Notes under the pieces: model-generated
Told to the model about the DNA's origin: nothing
Databases searched by the model: none
Seen by the model: only the letters and a program-made list of their open reading frames with translations
Shown here: piece after piece, positions 8,709 to 17,620 of the stretch
Position numbering within the stretch: position 1 is the first letter of the stretch
Layout of the letters: each line of letters begins with the position of its first letter
Source: Methanomicrobiales archaeon
GTDB lineage: Archaea; Halobacteriota; Methanomicrobia; Methanomicrobiales; Methanospirillaceae
Assembly (NCBI GenBank): GCA_022841205.1
Contig: JALHCK010000006.1
Span: forward strand, 1 to 64,000
DNA length: 64,000 nucleotides
Direction: 5' to 3'
Position numbers and translations under genes: made by a program

Positions 8709-8829
8709 AGGCCTCCCCGGGAGTTATGGAAGGCACTACCCGAACGTTCTGCCCGGGCTCGCCACGAGTTTTTTTTCGGCCGGAGGGTTGAGCACGGTCA
8801 TGCAATTTCTTCTGATGGGCGATCTGTGA

Positions 8830-9516
8830 CTACCGGACACCCTCGAGGGGAATATATGGCAGGAGTGAAAGAAGTTCTGACTTCAACCGCTCAAAGCCAA
8901 TCCGTTCGAGGAACCGGGCCGTCCTTTCCTTTGGGCTGGCATTATTCCGGTAATATTCCACCAGGCGATGGACGAGGTCGAGAGCATCATCGCGTGAGAG
9001 ATTCTCTGCAACCACGGTCCCGATCGATGGCCGCCGGCCGCTGTTTCCGCCGAATATAACTGTCCAACCTTTTGTGGTTCCCACAAGCCCGACATCCCTT
9101 ACGTAACTCTCACCGCAGCAGCGGAGACAGCCGGATACCCCGAACTTGAGCTTTGCCGGGAATGAAGTATCATGGTACCGCTTTTCCAGTTCACGCCCAA
9201 GCTCCATCGAGTCCTGGACGCCATACTTGCAGACATCTGTCCCGAGGCAGGTCTGGACATATTTGACACAGGGAGCGGTCTCTTTCTCGGCAAGGGGCCC
9301 GAGATCCTTGTAGACGGATGCAAGATCTTTTTCAGGAATCCCGATCAGAGTGAAACGCTGGCCGGAGGTCAGTTTCACCATCGACACCTTGTATTTCCGG
9401 GCAACTGCGGCGAGCGTTTCAAGGGCTTCCGGAGTTACTGTCCCGGCAGGTACGCGGGTAACCACCGCAAAGGTTTTCCCATCCCGCTGGAGGATTGCCC
9501 CGGTATGATGAGCCAT
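8830..9516 (-). CDS. small Dsr-like siroheme/[4Fe-4S] protein (nitrite/sulfite reductase fold)
   Basis: A 228-residue protein with the ferredoxin-like half-domain (residues about 10-75, including VSMVKLTSGQRFTLIGI) followed by one siroheme-binding domain. The cluster/siroheme ligands are CLGTDVCKYG (C-x5-C) and CLRCCGES (C-x3-C), as in sulfite and nitrite reductases. At this length it matches the short dissimilatory sulfite reductase-like proteins found in many methanogens, which carry one repeat instead of two. The reaction is not established; sulfite or nitrite reduction, or another siroheme task, is possible. The start ATG has GGGGAGGAC upstream. It follows the minus-strand cupin gene by 12 bases, so the two form an operon. 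Confidence 0.85.
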   Translation of the reverse strand: MAHHTGAILQRDGKTFAVVTRVPAGTVTPEALETLAAVARKYKVSMVKLTSGQRFTLIGIPEKDLASVYKDLGPLAEKETAPCVKYVQTCLGTDVCKYGVQDSMELGRELEKRYHDTSFPAKLKFGVSGCLRCCGESYVRDVGLVGTTKGWTVIFGGNSGRRPSIGTVVAENLSRDDALDLVHRLVEYYRNNASPKERTARFLERIGFERLKSELLSLLPYIPLEGVR

Positions 9517-9528
9517 GTGTCCTCCCCC

Positions 9529-9867
9529 CTACAGCAGCTTGGTCTCATCGGTCGGTTTCGGGACCTTGATGACCAGCACCCGGAACACCGATTTGCTGTC
9601 ATTGATCCACCGGTGTGGAATTCTTGCCGGGCTTTCGATCAGGGAATCCTTTCCAACGGTTGCCTTCTCATCACCGATCTCAATTGTGCCCGTCCCTTCC
9701 AGGACATAAAAGATCACGTCGACAGGGGTCATATGCAGTTTCAGCGATTCACCGGGATTAAGGGTTATCATGACCACTACGGCGTGGGGGATCTCGCAGA
9801 GCTTTCTTGCGTCCACGTGGTGGGGGTTTGGCGAGCTGGCAGTTTTGGTTGCATCAACGATCTTCAT
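9529..9867 (-). CDS. cupin-domain protein
   Basis: A small single-domain cupin of 112 residues from the ATG at 9867 (MKIVDATK). Cupin motif 1 is LNPGESLKLHMTPVDVIFYVLEG and motif 2 is ESPARIPHRWIND; of the usual metal ligands, H in KLHMTP and H in IPHRW are visible while the glutamate is less clear. A longer frame to 9909 starts without a ribosome site, so I use the inner ATG. It is first in a two-gene operon with the Dsr-like protein and is divergent from a second cupin gene 250 bases away. Function not known; cupins next to siroheme or FeS genes may be sensors or small-molecule binders. Confidence 0.75.
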   Translation of the reverse strand: MKIVDATKTASSPNPHHVDARKLCEIPHAVVVMITLNPGESLKLHMTPVDVIFYVLEGTGTIEIGDEKATVGKDSLIESPARIPHRWINDSKSVFRVLVIKVPKPTDETKLL

Positions 9868-10114
9868 GATGAACTCATCTCTTTCCTCTCTCTTTTTCGC
9901 GATAATCATCTCATCGGTTATTCAGGCCACTAGGCCTGACCAACCCTGCAGGTGTCCTGCATGGTATTTCTATGGATATATCCGGCTATTTAGATTTAGG
10001 TGTAAACCAGACCATCTCCCATAACCAATTACCATTGGAAAAAAAGACTGGCCTTCACCCTCATAAGGTCCGGAAACGCACATGTATTTACAACCTGATG
10101 GTGATGATTAGAGG

Positions 10115-10486
10115 ATGGAGTTCAAACCAGAATCCCTGGGTGCGGCCGAAAAGCCGGATAAAAAGCGGGAAGAACTCAAGGGAAAGGTACTGGCCCTGAA
10201 AGATCTCGTGAATTACCAGGACGGGACGGTTGCGAGCCGGATGGTGGTCAACCGGAAAACGGGCAGCATCACGCTTTTCTCATTCGATGAGGATGAAGGG
10301 CTGTCCGAGCATACCGCCCCGTATGATGCCGTGGTAACCATTCTTGACGGCGAATGCGAGGTCTGGGTCGCGGGAAAAACCTTCCAGATGAAAGAAGGTG
10401 AGACCATCATCTTTCCAGCCAACGCCCCGCATGCACTCTCCGCGATCACCAGGTTCAAGATGATGCTGATCATGATCAGGGAGTAA
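10115..10486 (+). CDS. cupin-domain protein
   Basis: A 123-residue cupin. Motif 1: LSEHTAPYDAVVTILDGE, with H and E at metal positions; motif 2: FPANAPHALSAI, with the conserved P-x2-H. The N-terminal 40 residues are charged and then carry LKDLVNYQDGTVASRMV, typical of the cupins that sit beside NAC-type and ferredoxin genes in anaerobes. It is first in a plus-strand operon of four genes: 2 bases separate it from the NAC-type gene. It is divergent from the other cupin, so both may share one control region (9868-10114). Confidence 0.8.
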   Translation: MEFKPESLGAAEKPDKKREELKGKVLALKDLVNYQDGTVASRMVVNRKTGSITLFSFDEDEGLSEHTAPYDAVVTILDGECEVWVAGKTFQMKEGETIIFPANAPHALSAITRFKMMLIMIRE

Positions 10487-10488
10487 CC

Positions 10489-10776
10489 ATGGCTGGCAAT
10501 GAGAAGGACGGCTACTACTGCTCCATCTGTGGAGGTATCCCTCCCGATAAGATCAGGACAAAGCGGGTCCTGATCGATGGCAAGGAGACGGGCATCGATC
10601 ATCTCGATTTCATTTTCGAAAACGTCAGGAAGCTGCAGCTAACCGATGGCCCTGCGATCTCCAAAGAGATCATAAAACTGGTCAGGGAGTTCAACTACGT
10701 GCCGACGAAGAAAGAAGCCGTGTATGCGGAGGCACTACTGAAGGAGTACCGCCAGTGGGAGAAGGAACATGCTTGA
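10489..10776 (+). CDS. NAC-family transcription factor-like small protein
   Basis: A 95-residue protein with YCSICGGIPPDKI near the N-terminus, a single C-x2-C pair, then VLIDGKETGIDHLDFIFENV and a helical C-terminal half ending in KEYRQWEKEHA. This arrangement is found in short proteins of methanogens and other anaerobes that databases call NAC-family transcription factors; a regulatory role has not been shown to my knowledge. GGGAG precedes the ATG by six bases. The last codons overlap the start of the zinc-ribbon gene by 8 bases. Confidence 0.65.
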   Translation: MAGNEKDGYYCSICGGIPPDKIRTKRVLIDGKETGIDHLDFIFENVRKLQLTDGPAISKEIIKLVREFNYVPTKKEAVYAEALLKEYRQWEKEHA

Positions 10777-11011
10777 TCGCTGTCCCGGTGCGGCAAATAT
10801 CCGTACACCGACCCTGACGATAAAAAAGTGTCCCCAGTGCGGTGAGGAGATCGAGATCTTCTCAAACGATGTATCCGTGAGGTGCAGCAATTGCGGCTTT
10901 ACAGTGTATAACGACATCCTTTCCTGTGTCCAGTGGTGCAGGTATGCCAGGGAGTGCGTCGGCGAGGAGACGTATCGGAAACTGACTGGAAAAGGGCCAA
11001 AACCACCGTGA
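10769..11011 (+). CDS. zinc-ribbon protein
   Basis: An 80-residue protein: CPGAANIRTPTLTIK, then KCPQCGEEIEIF and RCSNCGFTVYND form a two-knuckle zinc ribbon (C-x2-C...C-x2-C), followed by SCVQWCRYARECVG with three further cysteines that could bind a second metal or cluster. The same domain order is conserved in anaerobes next to the ferredoxin-type gene found here, so it is likely a partner in that system. Function unknown. It overlaps the gene before by 8 bases and is 8 bases from the gene after. Confidence 0.7.
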   Translation: MLDRCPGAANIRTPTLTIKKCPQCGEEIEIFSNDVSVRCSNCGFTVYNDILSCVQWCRYARECVGEETYRKLTGKGPKPP

Positions 11012-11019
11012 GGGTTTAC

Positions 11020-11859
11020 ATGAAGAGGAAGATCATTCACATTGACCAGGAAAAATGCACGGGGTGCGGCCAGTGCATCCCCGATTGTCCTGAAGGAGCT
11101 TTGCAGCTGATTGATGGAAAAGCACGTCTAGTAAGCGATCTCTTCTGCGACGGGCTTGGCGCCTGTATCGGCACATGTCCTGAAGGAGCGATCACGGTCA
11201 TCGAACGGGAAGCCGGGGCTTACGACGAGAAGGCTGTCATGGCCAACATTGTTCCCCAGGGACCCGCGGTTATCACCGCTCATCTAGAGCATCTCATCGG
11301 GCATGGAGAACTGGATCTCTACAAGCAGGCAATTGAATACCTGGACGAACACCACATTCCTGTTCCCGGACACCGTCAACCCGACCATAAAATGCAGGGC
11401 CATCCATCCTTTGCCGGCTGCCCCGGATCTGCACCACGGGCCATCCCCCGCCGGCATCAGGCAAGATCCCGGCAGCAGGAGGGAGCAACCGGTTCGGAAT
11501 TACGACAGTGGCCGGTGCAACTCATACTCCTCAACCCATATGCCGGGTATTTCGACAATGCCGATCTGCTGATTGCTGCCGATTGTGTTCCTTTCGCCTT
11601 CGCGGACTTTCACCGTGAATTCCTGAAGGATAAAATCGTGATTATATTCTGCCCGAAACTGGATCCGGATATTGATGGCTATATCAAAAAACTGTCCGAG
11701 ATATTCTCTCATCACCCAATAAACTCAATTACCATCCTCCGTATGGAAGTCCCGTGCTGCGGTGGTGTATCATATATCGTGAACCAGGCGATGGAGCGAT
11801 CGGGAAAGAAAATCCCGGTAAAGGAATACACGATCACGATAGACGGGAAGGTCGTGTAG
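11020..11859 (+). CDS. 2[4Fe-4S] ferredoxin-domain protein
   Basis: A 279-residue protein. Residues about 10-60 hold two cluster motifs: CTGCGQCIPDCPEG and CDGLGACIGTCPEG (C-x4-C-x3-C in the second, which is usual for this family). A middle stretch of about 60 residues is poorly conserved and rich in Pro, His and Arg. The C-terminal part resumes the family pattern with QWPVQLILLNPYAGYF, ADLLIAADCVPFAFADFH and RMEVPCCGGVSYIV, where the cysteines may bind another cofactor. Start: ATG at 11020; the frame upstream to 10933 overlaps the zinc-ribbon gene. It is probably an electron-transfer partner for a redox enzyme encoded elsewhere; in other anaerobes this gene accompanies hybrid-cluster-protein loci. 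Confidence 0.8.
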   Translation: MKRKIIHIDQEKCTGCGQCIPDCPEGALQLIDGKARLVSDLFCDGLGACIGTCPEGAITVIEREAGAYDEKAVMANIVPQGPAVITAHLEHLIGHGELDLYKQAIEYLDEHHIPVPGHRQPDHKMQGHPSFAGCPGSAPRAIPRRHQARSRQQEGATGSELRQWPVQLILLNPYAGYFDNADLLIAADCVPFAFADFHREFLKDKIVIIFCPKLDPDIDGYIKKLSEIFSHHPINSITILRMEVPCCGGVSYIVNQAMERSGKKIPVKEYTITIDGKVV

Positions 11860-12356
11860 TCATATCAACAAATATCATCGGATAAACCAGGAAGAAGGGA
11901 CAAGATTTGTGCCGGACAGCCGTTTCTTTTTCTCTCTTTGAAACTGCATTCCTGCGCGAAGATAATAACTGGATTGCGTGGCTCCGTTGACAACCCGCCC
12001 GGGCCCGCTTTTCATGATACATTTTTGAATTACCACCCGGTTTTAGAGCAACAATCAGGGACGGTTCATCTAAGCTGAAATGAAGTAATACGACCATGGG
12101 CGTCTTCGGAAATCCCCCGTGTAATACAAAATGGCTACGGCATCCTGGTATGAATACCCTACGGCATCCTGGTATGAATACCGCTTCCGCAGTTTTCACA
12201 GGCCGTGAGATACCATTGGCCTTTCATCCTGTTGTTGAACCATGAGTTTTTCTGTAGTCCTTGCCTAATAATGCACAAGATGCTATCTGGGCGGCACCAG
12301 TCTGCGTGAAGTTATAGGTGCTGTATCCTGACCCGGATCTCCTGAGGCAACAACAG
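11860..12356. other. intergenic stretch
   Basis: About 500 bases between two plus-strand genes. It holds the 24-base tandem duplication at 12135-12182 and no convincing gene. The promoter of the antiporter gene should lie in the last 100 bases, but no clear TATA element is seen. Confidence 0.45.
12135..12182. repeat. perfect 24-base tandem duplication
   Basis: The 24-base unit starting CTACGGCATCCTGG occurs twice head to tail (12135-12158 and 12159-12182) with no mismatch. It is non-coding. Perfect identity suggests a recent slippage duplication. Confidence 0.9.
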
Positions 12357-13841
12357 ATGCAACCCTCCATTGAGTATATCTTCCTTGTCATTGCGGTACT
12401 CATCATCTTCAGTATCCTTGCCAACAAGGTATCCGGGAGGCTTGGCGTCCCGGCCCTCCTTATATTTCTCATGGTGGGGATGCTTGCCGGATCAGAGGGC
12501 CCGGGAGGAATTTACTTTGACGATCCCTGGGTTGCGCAGGCCGTCGGAGTCATGGCCCTCACGTACATCCTTTTCTCCGGAGGCCTCAATACCCGCTGGG
12601 CTGAAGTCCGGCCGGTACTCCCCCAGGCAGCAGTCCTCTCCACCATTGGGGTCCTGCTGACTGCCCTCCTAATGGCCGGTATCGCGATTGTCTTATTCAA
12701 GGTCACGCTGATTGAAGGATTTCTCCTGGGAGCCGTTGTATCATCAACCGATGCTGCAGCAGTCTTTTCAATCCTTCGAACAAAGAGGGCGAGCCTGAAG
12801 GGATTTCTCCGGCCGCTTCTGGAACTCGAGTCTGCAAGCAATGATCCGATGGCCGTCTTCCTGACCATCGGGGCTATCACCCTCTTCCTTGCCCCCGGCT
12901 TATCACCACTCGTCATGATCCCGCTCTTCATCCAGCAGATGGCGGTTGGCGGTCTCATCGGATACGGTATGGGCAAGGCGATGGCCTACCTGATCAACCA
13001 GCTCAAGCTCGAGTTTGAAGGCCTCTACCCGGTGCTCACCCTGGCCCTTGTCATGATGACATATGGAATAACAGCCTCCCTTGGAGGAAGCGGGTTCCTG
13101 GCAGCGTATATTTCAGGGCTGGTCCTTGGCAACAGCATGTTCATCCACAAAAACAGCCTGATGCGGTTTCACGAGGGGATTGCCTGGCTGATGCAGATCG
13201 TGATGTTCCTCACCCTTGGCCTGCTGGTATTTCCCTCCCATCTCATCGCGGTTATAGGGTCCGGGATGCTGGTATCCCTCTTCCTCATCTTTATCGCCCG
13301 GCCGGTCGCTGTCTTTATCACCCTCACTCCCTGGAAAATGGCGCTTCGGGACAAGGTAATGATATCCTGGGTTGGGCTGCGGGGGGCAGTCCCCATCGTC
13401 CTTGCCACCTTTCCACTCCTGGCAGGCATCCCCCAGGCTGAGACGATCTTCAACCTGGTGTTCTTCATCGTCATCACCTCAGCCCTCCTCCATGGAACAT
13501 CGATTCCTTTTATCGCCCGCCACCTTGGAGTCTCGGCACCCATGGAGGAGGGTTCCCGGCTGGCAATGAGCCTTGGGGACGGGTGTACACCAGGAAACGA
13601 TCTGGTCGAGTTGACTGTGCCATTGCATTCCGGAGTGGTGCGCAAGCAGATCGTGGATATCGGCCTTCCTCCAAGTACACTCATCATCATGATCGAGAAA
13701 GAGGGAAAGCGGTTCGTGCCCTGTGGCAGTACAGTCCTTGAAGAAGGCGACCACCTGCTCATTCTTACGGACAAGTCGCAATCCGACAAGGTCCGCTCGA
13801 TGTTCATTTCTGAACCATGTACGGAAAACCCTGGCCCGTAG
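12357..13841 (+). CDS. CPA1-type K+(Na+)/H+ antiporter with TrkA-C domain
   Basis: A 494-residue membrane antiporter with about 12 spans. The fold is recognised by KVSGRLGVPALLIFLMVGM, AVVSSTDAAAVFSIL (the unwound TM4/5 region with the TDA signature), ELESASNDPMAVFL (ND motif in TM5) and SWVGLRGAVPIVLATFPLL. After the last span, residues about 415-490 form a TrkA-C (RCK-C) regulatory domain (VELTVPLHSGVV...DHLLILTD). This layout is that of bacterial potassium/proton antiporters of the CvrA/NhaP2 group. Start ATG at 12357 has GAGG nine bases upstream; a GTG at 12318 would add 13 unlikely residues. It would expel K+ or Na+ in exchange for protons. Confidence 0.88.
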   Translation: MQPSIEYIFLVIAVLIIFSILANKVSGRLGVPALLIFLMVGMLAGSEGPGGIYFDDPWVAQAVGVMALTYILFSGGLNTRWAEVRPVLPQAAVLSTIGVLLTALLMAGIAIVLFKVTLIEGFLLGAVVSSTDAAAVFSILRTKRASLKGFLRPLLELESASNDPMAVFLTIGAITLFLAPGLSPLVMIPLFIQQMAVGGLIGYGMGKAMAYLINQLKLEFEGLYPVLTLALVMMTYGITASLGGSGFLAAYISGLVLGNSMFIHKNSLMRFHEGIAWLMQIVMFLTLGLLVFPSHLIAVIGSGMLVSLFLIFIARPVAVFITLTPWKMALRDKVMISWVGLRGAVPIVLATFPLLAGIPQAETIFNLVFFIVITSALLHGTSIPFIARHLGVSAPMEEGSRLAMSLGDGCTPGNDLVELTVPLHSGVVRKQIVDIGLPPSTLIIMIEKEGKRFVPCGSTVLEEGDHLLILTDKSQSDKVRSMFISEPCTENPGP

Positions 13842-13851
13842 CGGACCAGGG
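13829..13851. terminator. hairpin between convergent genes
   Basis: CCCTGG (13829-13834) pairs with CCAGGG (13846-13851) across an 11-base loop. It overlaps the end of the antiporter gene and faces the convergent NSS transporter gene that ends at 13881, so it may serve both. Confidence 0.5.
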
Positions 13852-13880
13852 CTATGGCGGGTCCAGCATGAGGGATCTCC

Positions 13881-15323
13881 TCATTTCCCTGTCCTGAACC
13901 GTTCTGCCAGCGGACAGGCCCTGAGCCAGCAGACGGCCAGGATGATCATCAGGATGATTGCGATTATCAGGAGGATCCCCTCAGCCTGCATGAGAGTCCC
14001 GATGAACTTGCTTCCCGGGAGTATACGCATCCCGGGGTAGTCGAGGCCCGACACCAGGCGGGCCGCCGTGGTGAGAAGCAAAACTACCGGGATTGCGAAC
14101 TTGCAGATCGGGTATACAATCCTCGCCATGCCGTGTCCGATCTCCCCGGCAAGGATATCTCTTGAAATAAACCAGGTGAAAACAACTGCGAGGAGCAGTG
14201 CAGTAACAGGCAGACCAAGGGTCCCAATCGTCTCGTCCATGAAGTCGAGTACCCGGATTCCACATATCCTCAGGCCAGGAGCACTATAAGAGAGTGCTGA
14301 CGGAAGACCGGCGATAAAAACGATACCGGTGAGGAGTGCAGAAGTCCGCACCCGTGACCAGCTGATCGATTCACTGACAGCCGCTACGCTCACCTCCAGC
14401 ATGGAGACTGCAGAAGTGAGTGCTGCGAAGAAGAGCATGAGGAAGAACGCTGCTGCAATCAGCCACCCGAATGGCATGATGGCAAATGCCTGGGGAAGGG
14501 TGGTGAATGCGAGCTCGGCTCCCAGGGTTGGTAAAAGTCCGAAGGAAAAGACGATGGGAAAGATCACGATACCGGCCAGCAGGGCAACGGCGACATCTGC
14601 GCACGTAACGATCAGCGAAGAGACCGGAATTCCCTGTTCACTGCTGATATGTGCACCGTATGTCAGCAGGATGCCGGTGCCAACGGAAAGGGAAAAAAAT
14701 GCCTGGCCGAACGCCGCGCTCCAGAGCATCGGATCAGTGAGAACCGCGAAGTCCGGGGTGAAGAGGAAGGCCATTGCCTGTGAGAATCCCGGCAATGTCA
14801 AACCATACAGGGCAAGGATAATGAGAATCCCGATCGTGGCCGGTATCAGGAACATTGACAGCCGTTCAATGCCGGCGCGTATACCCCGGGATACCACAGC
14901 CCCGGTAACCGCCGCGGTAACCGCAAAAAAAATCACCGGGAGCCATCCATTTGTGAACGTGTTGAAAGAGACCATGTCTCCACTGATGGAGAAGAAGAAA
15001 TAACCAAGAGTCCAGCCGGTTATAACGAGGTAATAGGCGAGAACGAGAAAAACAACCCCACAAAGCAGCCACCCGATAATGCGGAATTGCGGCCGCACTG
15101 CACGGAATGAACTGACAACAGTACCCCGGAAATACCGGCCCATGGAAAACTCGAGGATCATGAGAGGGAGAGTGCAGAAAAATACGGCGATCAGGTATGG
15201 GACGAGGTACGCCCCTCCCCCATTCTGGCCAAGGACCGATGAGAAACGCCAGATGTTTCCGATCCCCACCGCAGAACCGATTGCCGCGAGGATGAATCCC
15301 GTCCTTGATGACCATTGTTCCAT
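13881..15323 (-). CDS. sodium-dependent transporter of the NSS (SNF) family
   Basis: A 480-residue protein with about 11-12 spans. The N-terminus has the family signature WSSRTGFILAAIGSAVGIGNIWRF, where the unwound TM1 binds Na+ and substrate, and NGGGAYLVPYLI follows. In TM6, AFGQAFFSLSVGTGILLTYG matches the second unwound substrate-binding helix. NSS proteins of prokaryotes import amino acids with sodium; the exact substrate is not readable. The ATG at 15323 has AGGAAG upstream. Convergent with the CPA1 gene and divergent from the CPA2 gene. A Na+-driven importer beside two cation/proton antiporters suggests joint sodium/potassium homeostasis, which is inference. Confidence 0.9.
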   Translation of the reverse strand: MEQWSSRTGFILAAIGSAVGIGNIWRFSSVLGQNGGGAYLVPYLIAVFFCTLPLMILEFSMGRYFRGTVVSSFRAVRPQFRIIGWLLCGVVFLVLAYYLVITGWTLGYFFFSISGDMVSFNTFTNGWLPVIFFAVTAAVTGAVVSRGIRAGIERLSMFLIPATIGILIILALYGLTLPGFSQAMAFLFTPDFAVLTDPMLWSAAFGQAFFSLSVGTGILLTYGAHISSEQGIPVSSLIVTCADVAVALLAGIVIFPIVFSFGLLPTLGAELAFTTLPQAFAIMPFGWLIAAAFFLMLFFAALTSAVSMLEVSVAAVSESISWSRVRTSALLTGIVFIAGLPSALSYSAPGLRICGIRVLDFMDETIGTLGLPVTALLLAVVFTWFISRDILAGEIGHGMARIVYPICKFAIPVVLLLTTAARLVSGLDYPGMRILPGSKFIGTLMQAEGILLIIAIILMIILAVCWLRACPLAERFRTGK

Positions 15324-15373
15324 GCTACTACTTCCTTTTTTTAATCCGATGATATAGGTGTTGATCCGGAAGA

Positions 15374-15397
15374 AAACCCGGGATTCCTGCCGGGTTT
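15374..15397. repeat. inverted repeat in a divergent promoter region
   Basis: AAACCCGG (15374-15381) pairs with CCGGGTTT (15390-15397) around eight bases, between the divergent NSS and CPA2 genes. A closely similar hairpin is at 8669-8693, so this may be a small dispersed element. Confidence 0.45.
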
Positions 15398-15607
15398 ATA
15401 ATAAAAACCGATTGGGAGAACGGCTGAAGCGTCACCCACATCCTTGTTTTGGAGCGGAGATGTCCTTCCTGCTCCGGTGGAATGTGGGATCCGGTAAGAG
15501 ATCCCGTTCATGGAGAGAATCTGAAAAGCAGGATTAATGAACACCTGATCTCAATCTTATGTGATATATCGATTTTTACCGATGAAGGAGATGCAAGGGA
15601 TCAGTCC

Positions 15608-17620
15608 ATGATAACAGGGTACCTGCATGACATCATCATCATCTTTGCCTTTGCAATCATCATCGTCGCCATAGGGAACCGGTTCAGGGTTCCCGGGATT
15701 GTCGGCTTCATCCTGACCGGTATGCTTATCGGTCCTTATGGGCTTGGATTCATCAAGGGAACCGGATTCATCGATGTTTTCGCAGAAATAGGTATAATAT
15801 TCCTCCTCTTTACCATCGGGATGCAGTTCTCGTTTCGGACCCTTTATGAAATGCGGAAAATTGTCCTGATTGGCGGGAGCCTGCAGGTACTGCTCACGAT
15901 CATAGCCACGATGGCGATCTCTTACCTCTTTGGTATGACAACCGCCCATGCTCTCTTCTTCGGATTCCTTGTCTGCCACAGCAGCACGGCGATCGCCCTG
16001 AAACTCTACCAGGACAGGGGGGAGATCGAAAGCCCCCATGCCCGCGTCACGCTCGGGATCTCAATTTTCCAGGACATCATCACCATCCCCATGCTGATCG
16101 CCCTCCCAATCCTTGCCGGGAAGACCACAGATATTGCCGGGGCCCTACTGAACCTCGGAATTACCCTGGTCATACTTTTTGCAGCAGTCCTTGCGATTTC
16201 GGTATATGCAATACCGAGGTTCATGAACCGGATCACCGGAATCAGGAGCCCTGAAGTCTTCCTCTTAAGCATCCTCCTTATCTGCTTTGTAATCACATAC
16301 ATCACGGCCAGCCTCGGGCTTTCGCTTGCTATCGGTGCGTTCCTTGCCGGCCTCACGCTCTCCGAATCCGATTTCTTTCACCAGGCTTTCGCAAGCATCA
16401 TTCCCTTCCGCGATATCTTTACCAGTTTTTTCTTCATCTCAATCGGCATGCTTCTCAATATCGGGTTCGTGATAAAGGAGCCCGCGTTGATCGTGTTTCT
16501 CGTCCTGGGAACAATAATCATGAAGGCGGTCATTGCAGGAGGCTCGACGCTGCTTATCGGCCAGTCGCTACGGACATCGGTCCTTGCCGGACTGGCGCTG
16601 TCAAACATCGGTGAATTTGCGTTTGTCCTGTCTATCCCGGGGAAGGGACTGGGTTTATTCACCCCGGCAAGCGAGCAGGTCTTCCTTGCAGTGACCCTCA
16701 TCACCATGTCGCTTGCTCCCCTTGCCGTCGTTTCCGGGCCGAAAACTGCCGATTTCTTCTGCCGCCTGCCTTTTGGAGGCAGGCTCAAAGCCGGGTGTGA
16801 AACGGACAGTTCCCAGATCATTTCACCGATGAAAGATCATGTGGTCATTATCGGGTATGGCCTCAACGGGAGGAACCTTGCAAAGGCAGCGCGGGTTGGC
16901 CAGATCCCTTACGTGGTCATCGACATGAATCCGGCTACGGTGTCAAGCGAACGCAAAGCCGGCGAGAATATCTTTTTTGGCGATGCGACGAATTCCACGA
17001 TCCTCACGCACGCGGATATCGGGCAGGCCAGGATCCTGGTGATCATGATTAATGATCCGGTTTCAACCCGGGCTATTACCTCTCTTGCCCGCCAGATGAA
17101 CCCCGACCTTTACATCATCGCCCGAACCCGGTTCCTGACGGAGGTCGGACATCTAAGACATCTTGGAGCCGATGAGGTCATTCCGGAAGAGTTTGAAACT
17201 TCGGTGGAGATATTTACCCGGGTGCTTCGGAAGTACCTGACACCTGAGGCAACCATCGACCGCTATGTCAGGGAAGTGCGGTCGGATTCCTACGAGATGC
17301 TCCGCAGCCCGTCAGACTTATCGGCGAACTTTTCCGATCTCAGGATAAATTTCCCGGACCTGATGATGCGCACTTTCACGGTAGAGCCGGGATCGCCTGT
17401 GTGTGGGAGAACCCTCGCGGATTTGGATATCAGGAAACAGTACGCAGTTTCCATCCTCGCCATAAAGCGACAACATATGGTGACAGAGAACCCGTCCGGG
17501 GATATGGATCTTCAGCCCGGAGACGAAGCAGTTTTGATCGGAACCCCCGAAAAGATCCGGAAACTGGCAGACCTTTTCCAGGCCCCGGCACAGCCAGAAG
17601 GCTCCCCGCACCGGTTATAA
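15608..17620 (+). CDS. CPA2-type (Kef-like) K+/H+ antiporter with TrkA-N and TrkA-C domains
   Basis: A 670-residue protein: residues about 1-385 are a 12-13 span sodium/hydrogen-exchanger-type membrane domain (FRVPGIVGFILTGMLIGPYG; QDIITIPMLIALPILAG, carrying the QD in TM5); about 400-520 is a TrkA-N/RCK nucleotide-binding domain with VVIIGYGLNGRNLAKAA (Rossmann G-x-G-x2-G); about 570-655 is a TrkA-C domain (RTFTVEPGSPVCGRTLADL...LQPGDEAVLIG). Such proteins are ligand-gated K+ efflux systems. Start ATG 15608 is directly before the first span and has AAGGGA seven bases upstream; a longer frame to 15449 has no support. It is probably single-gene. Confidence 0.9.
   Translation: MITGYLHDIIIIFAFAIIIVAIGNRFRVPGIVGFILTGMLIGPYGLGFIKGTGFIDVFAEIGIIFLLFTIGMQFSFRTLYEMRKIVLIGGSLQVLLTIIATMAISYLFGMTTAHALFFGFLVCHSSTAIALKLYQDRGEIESPHARVTLGISIFQDIITIPMLIALPILAGKTTDIAGALLNLGITLVILFAAVLAISVYAIPRFMNRITGIRSPEVFLLSILLICFVITYITASLGLSLAIGAFLAGLTLSESDFFHQAFASIIPFRDIFTSFFFISIGMLLNIGFVIKEPALIVFLVLGTIIMKAVIAGGSTLLIGQSLRTSVLAGLALSNIGEFAFVLSIPGKGLGLFTPASEQVFLAVTLITMSLAPLAVVSGPKTADFFCRLPFGGRLKAGCETDSSQIISPMKDHVVIIGYGLNGRNLAKAARVGQIPYVVIDMNPATVSSERKAGENIFFGDATNSTILTHADIGQARILVIMINDPVSTRAITSLARQMNPDLYIIARTRFLTEVGHLRHLGADEVIPEEFETSVEIFTRVLRKYLTPEATIDRYVREVRSDSYEMLRSPSDLSANFSDLRINFPDLMMRTFTVEPGSPVCGRTLADLDIRKQYAVSILAIKRQHMVTENPSGDMDLQPGDEAVLIGTPEKIRKLADLFQAPAQPEGSPHRL

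Noticed and set aside
12135..12182. Start of a CRISPR array
   Set aside because: Only two units with no spacer between them; it is a tandem duplication.
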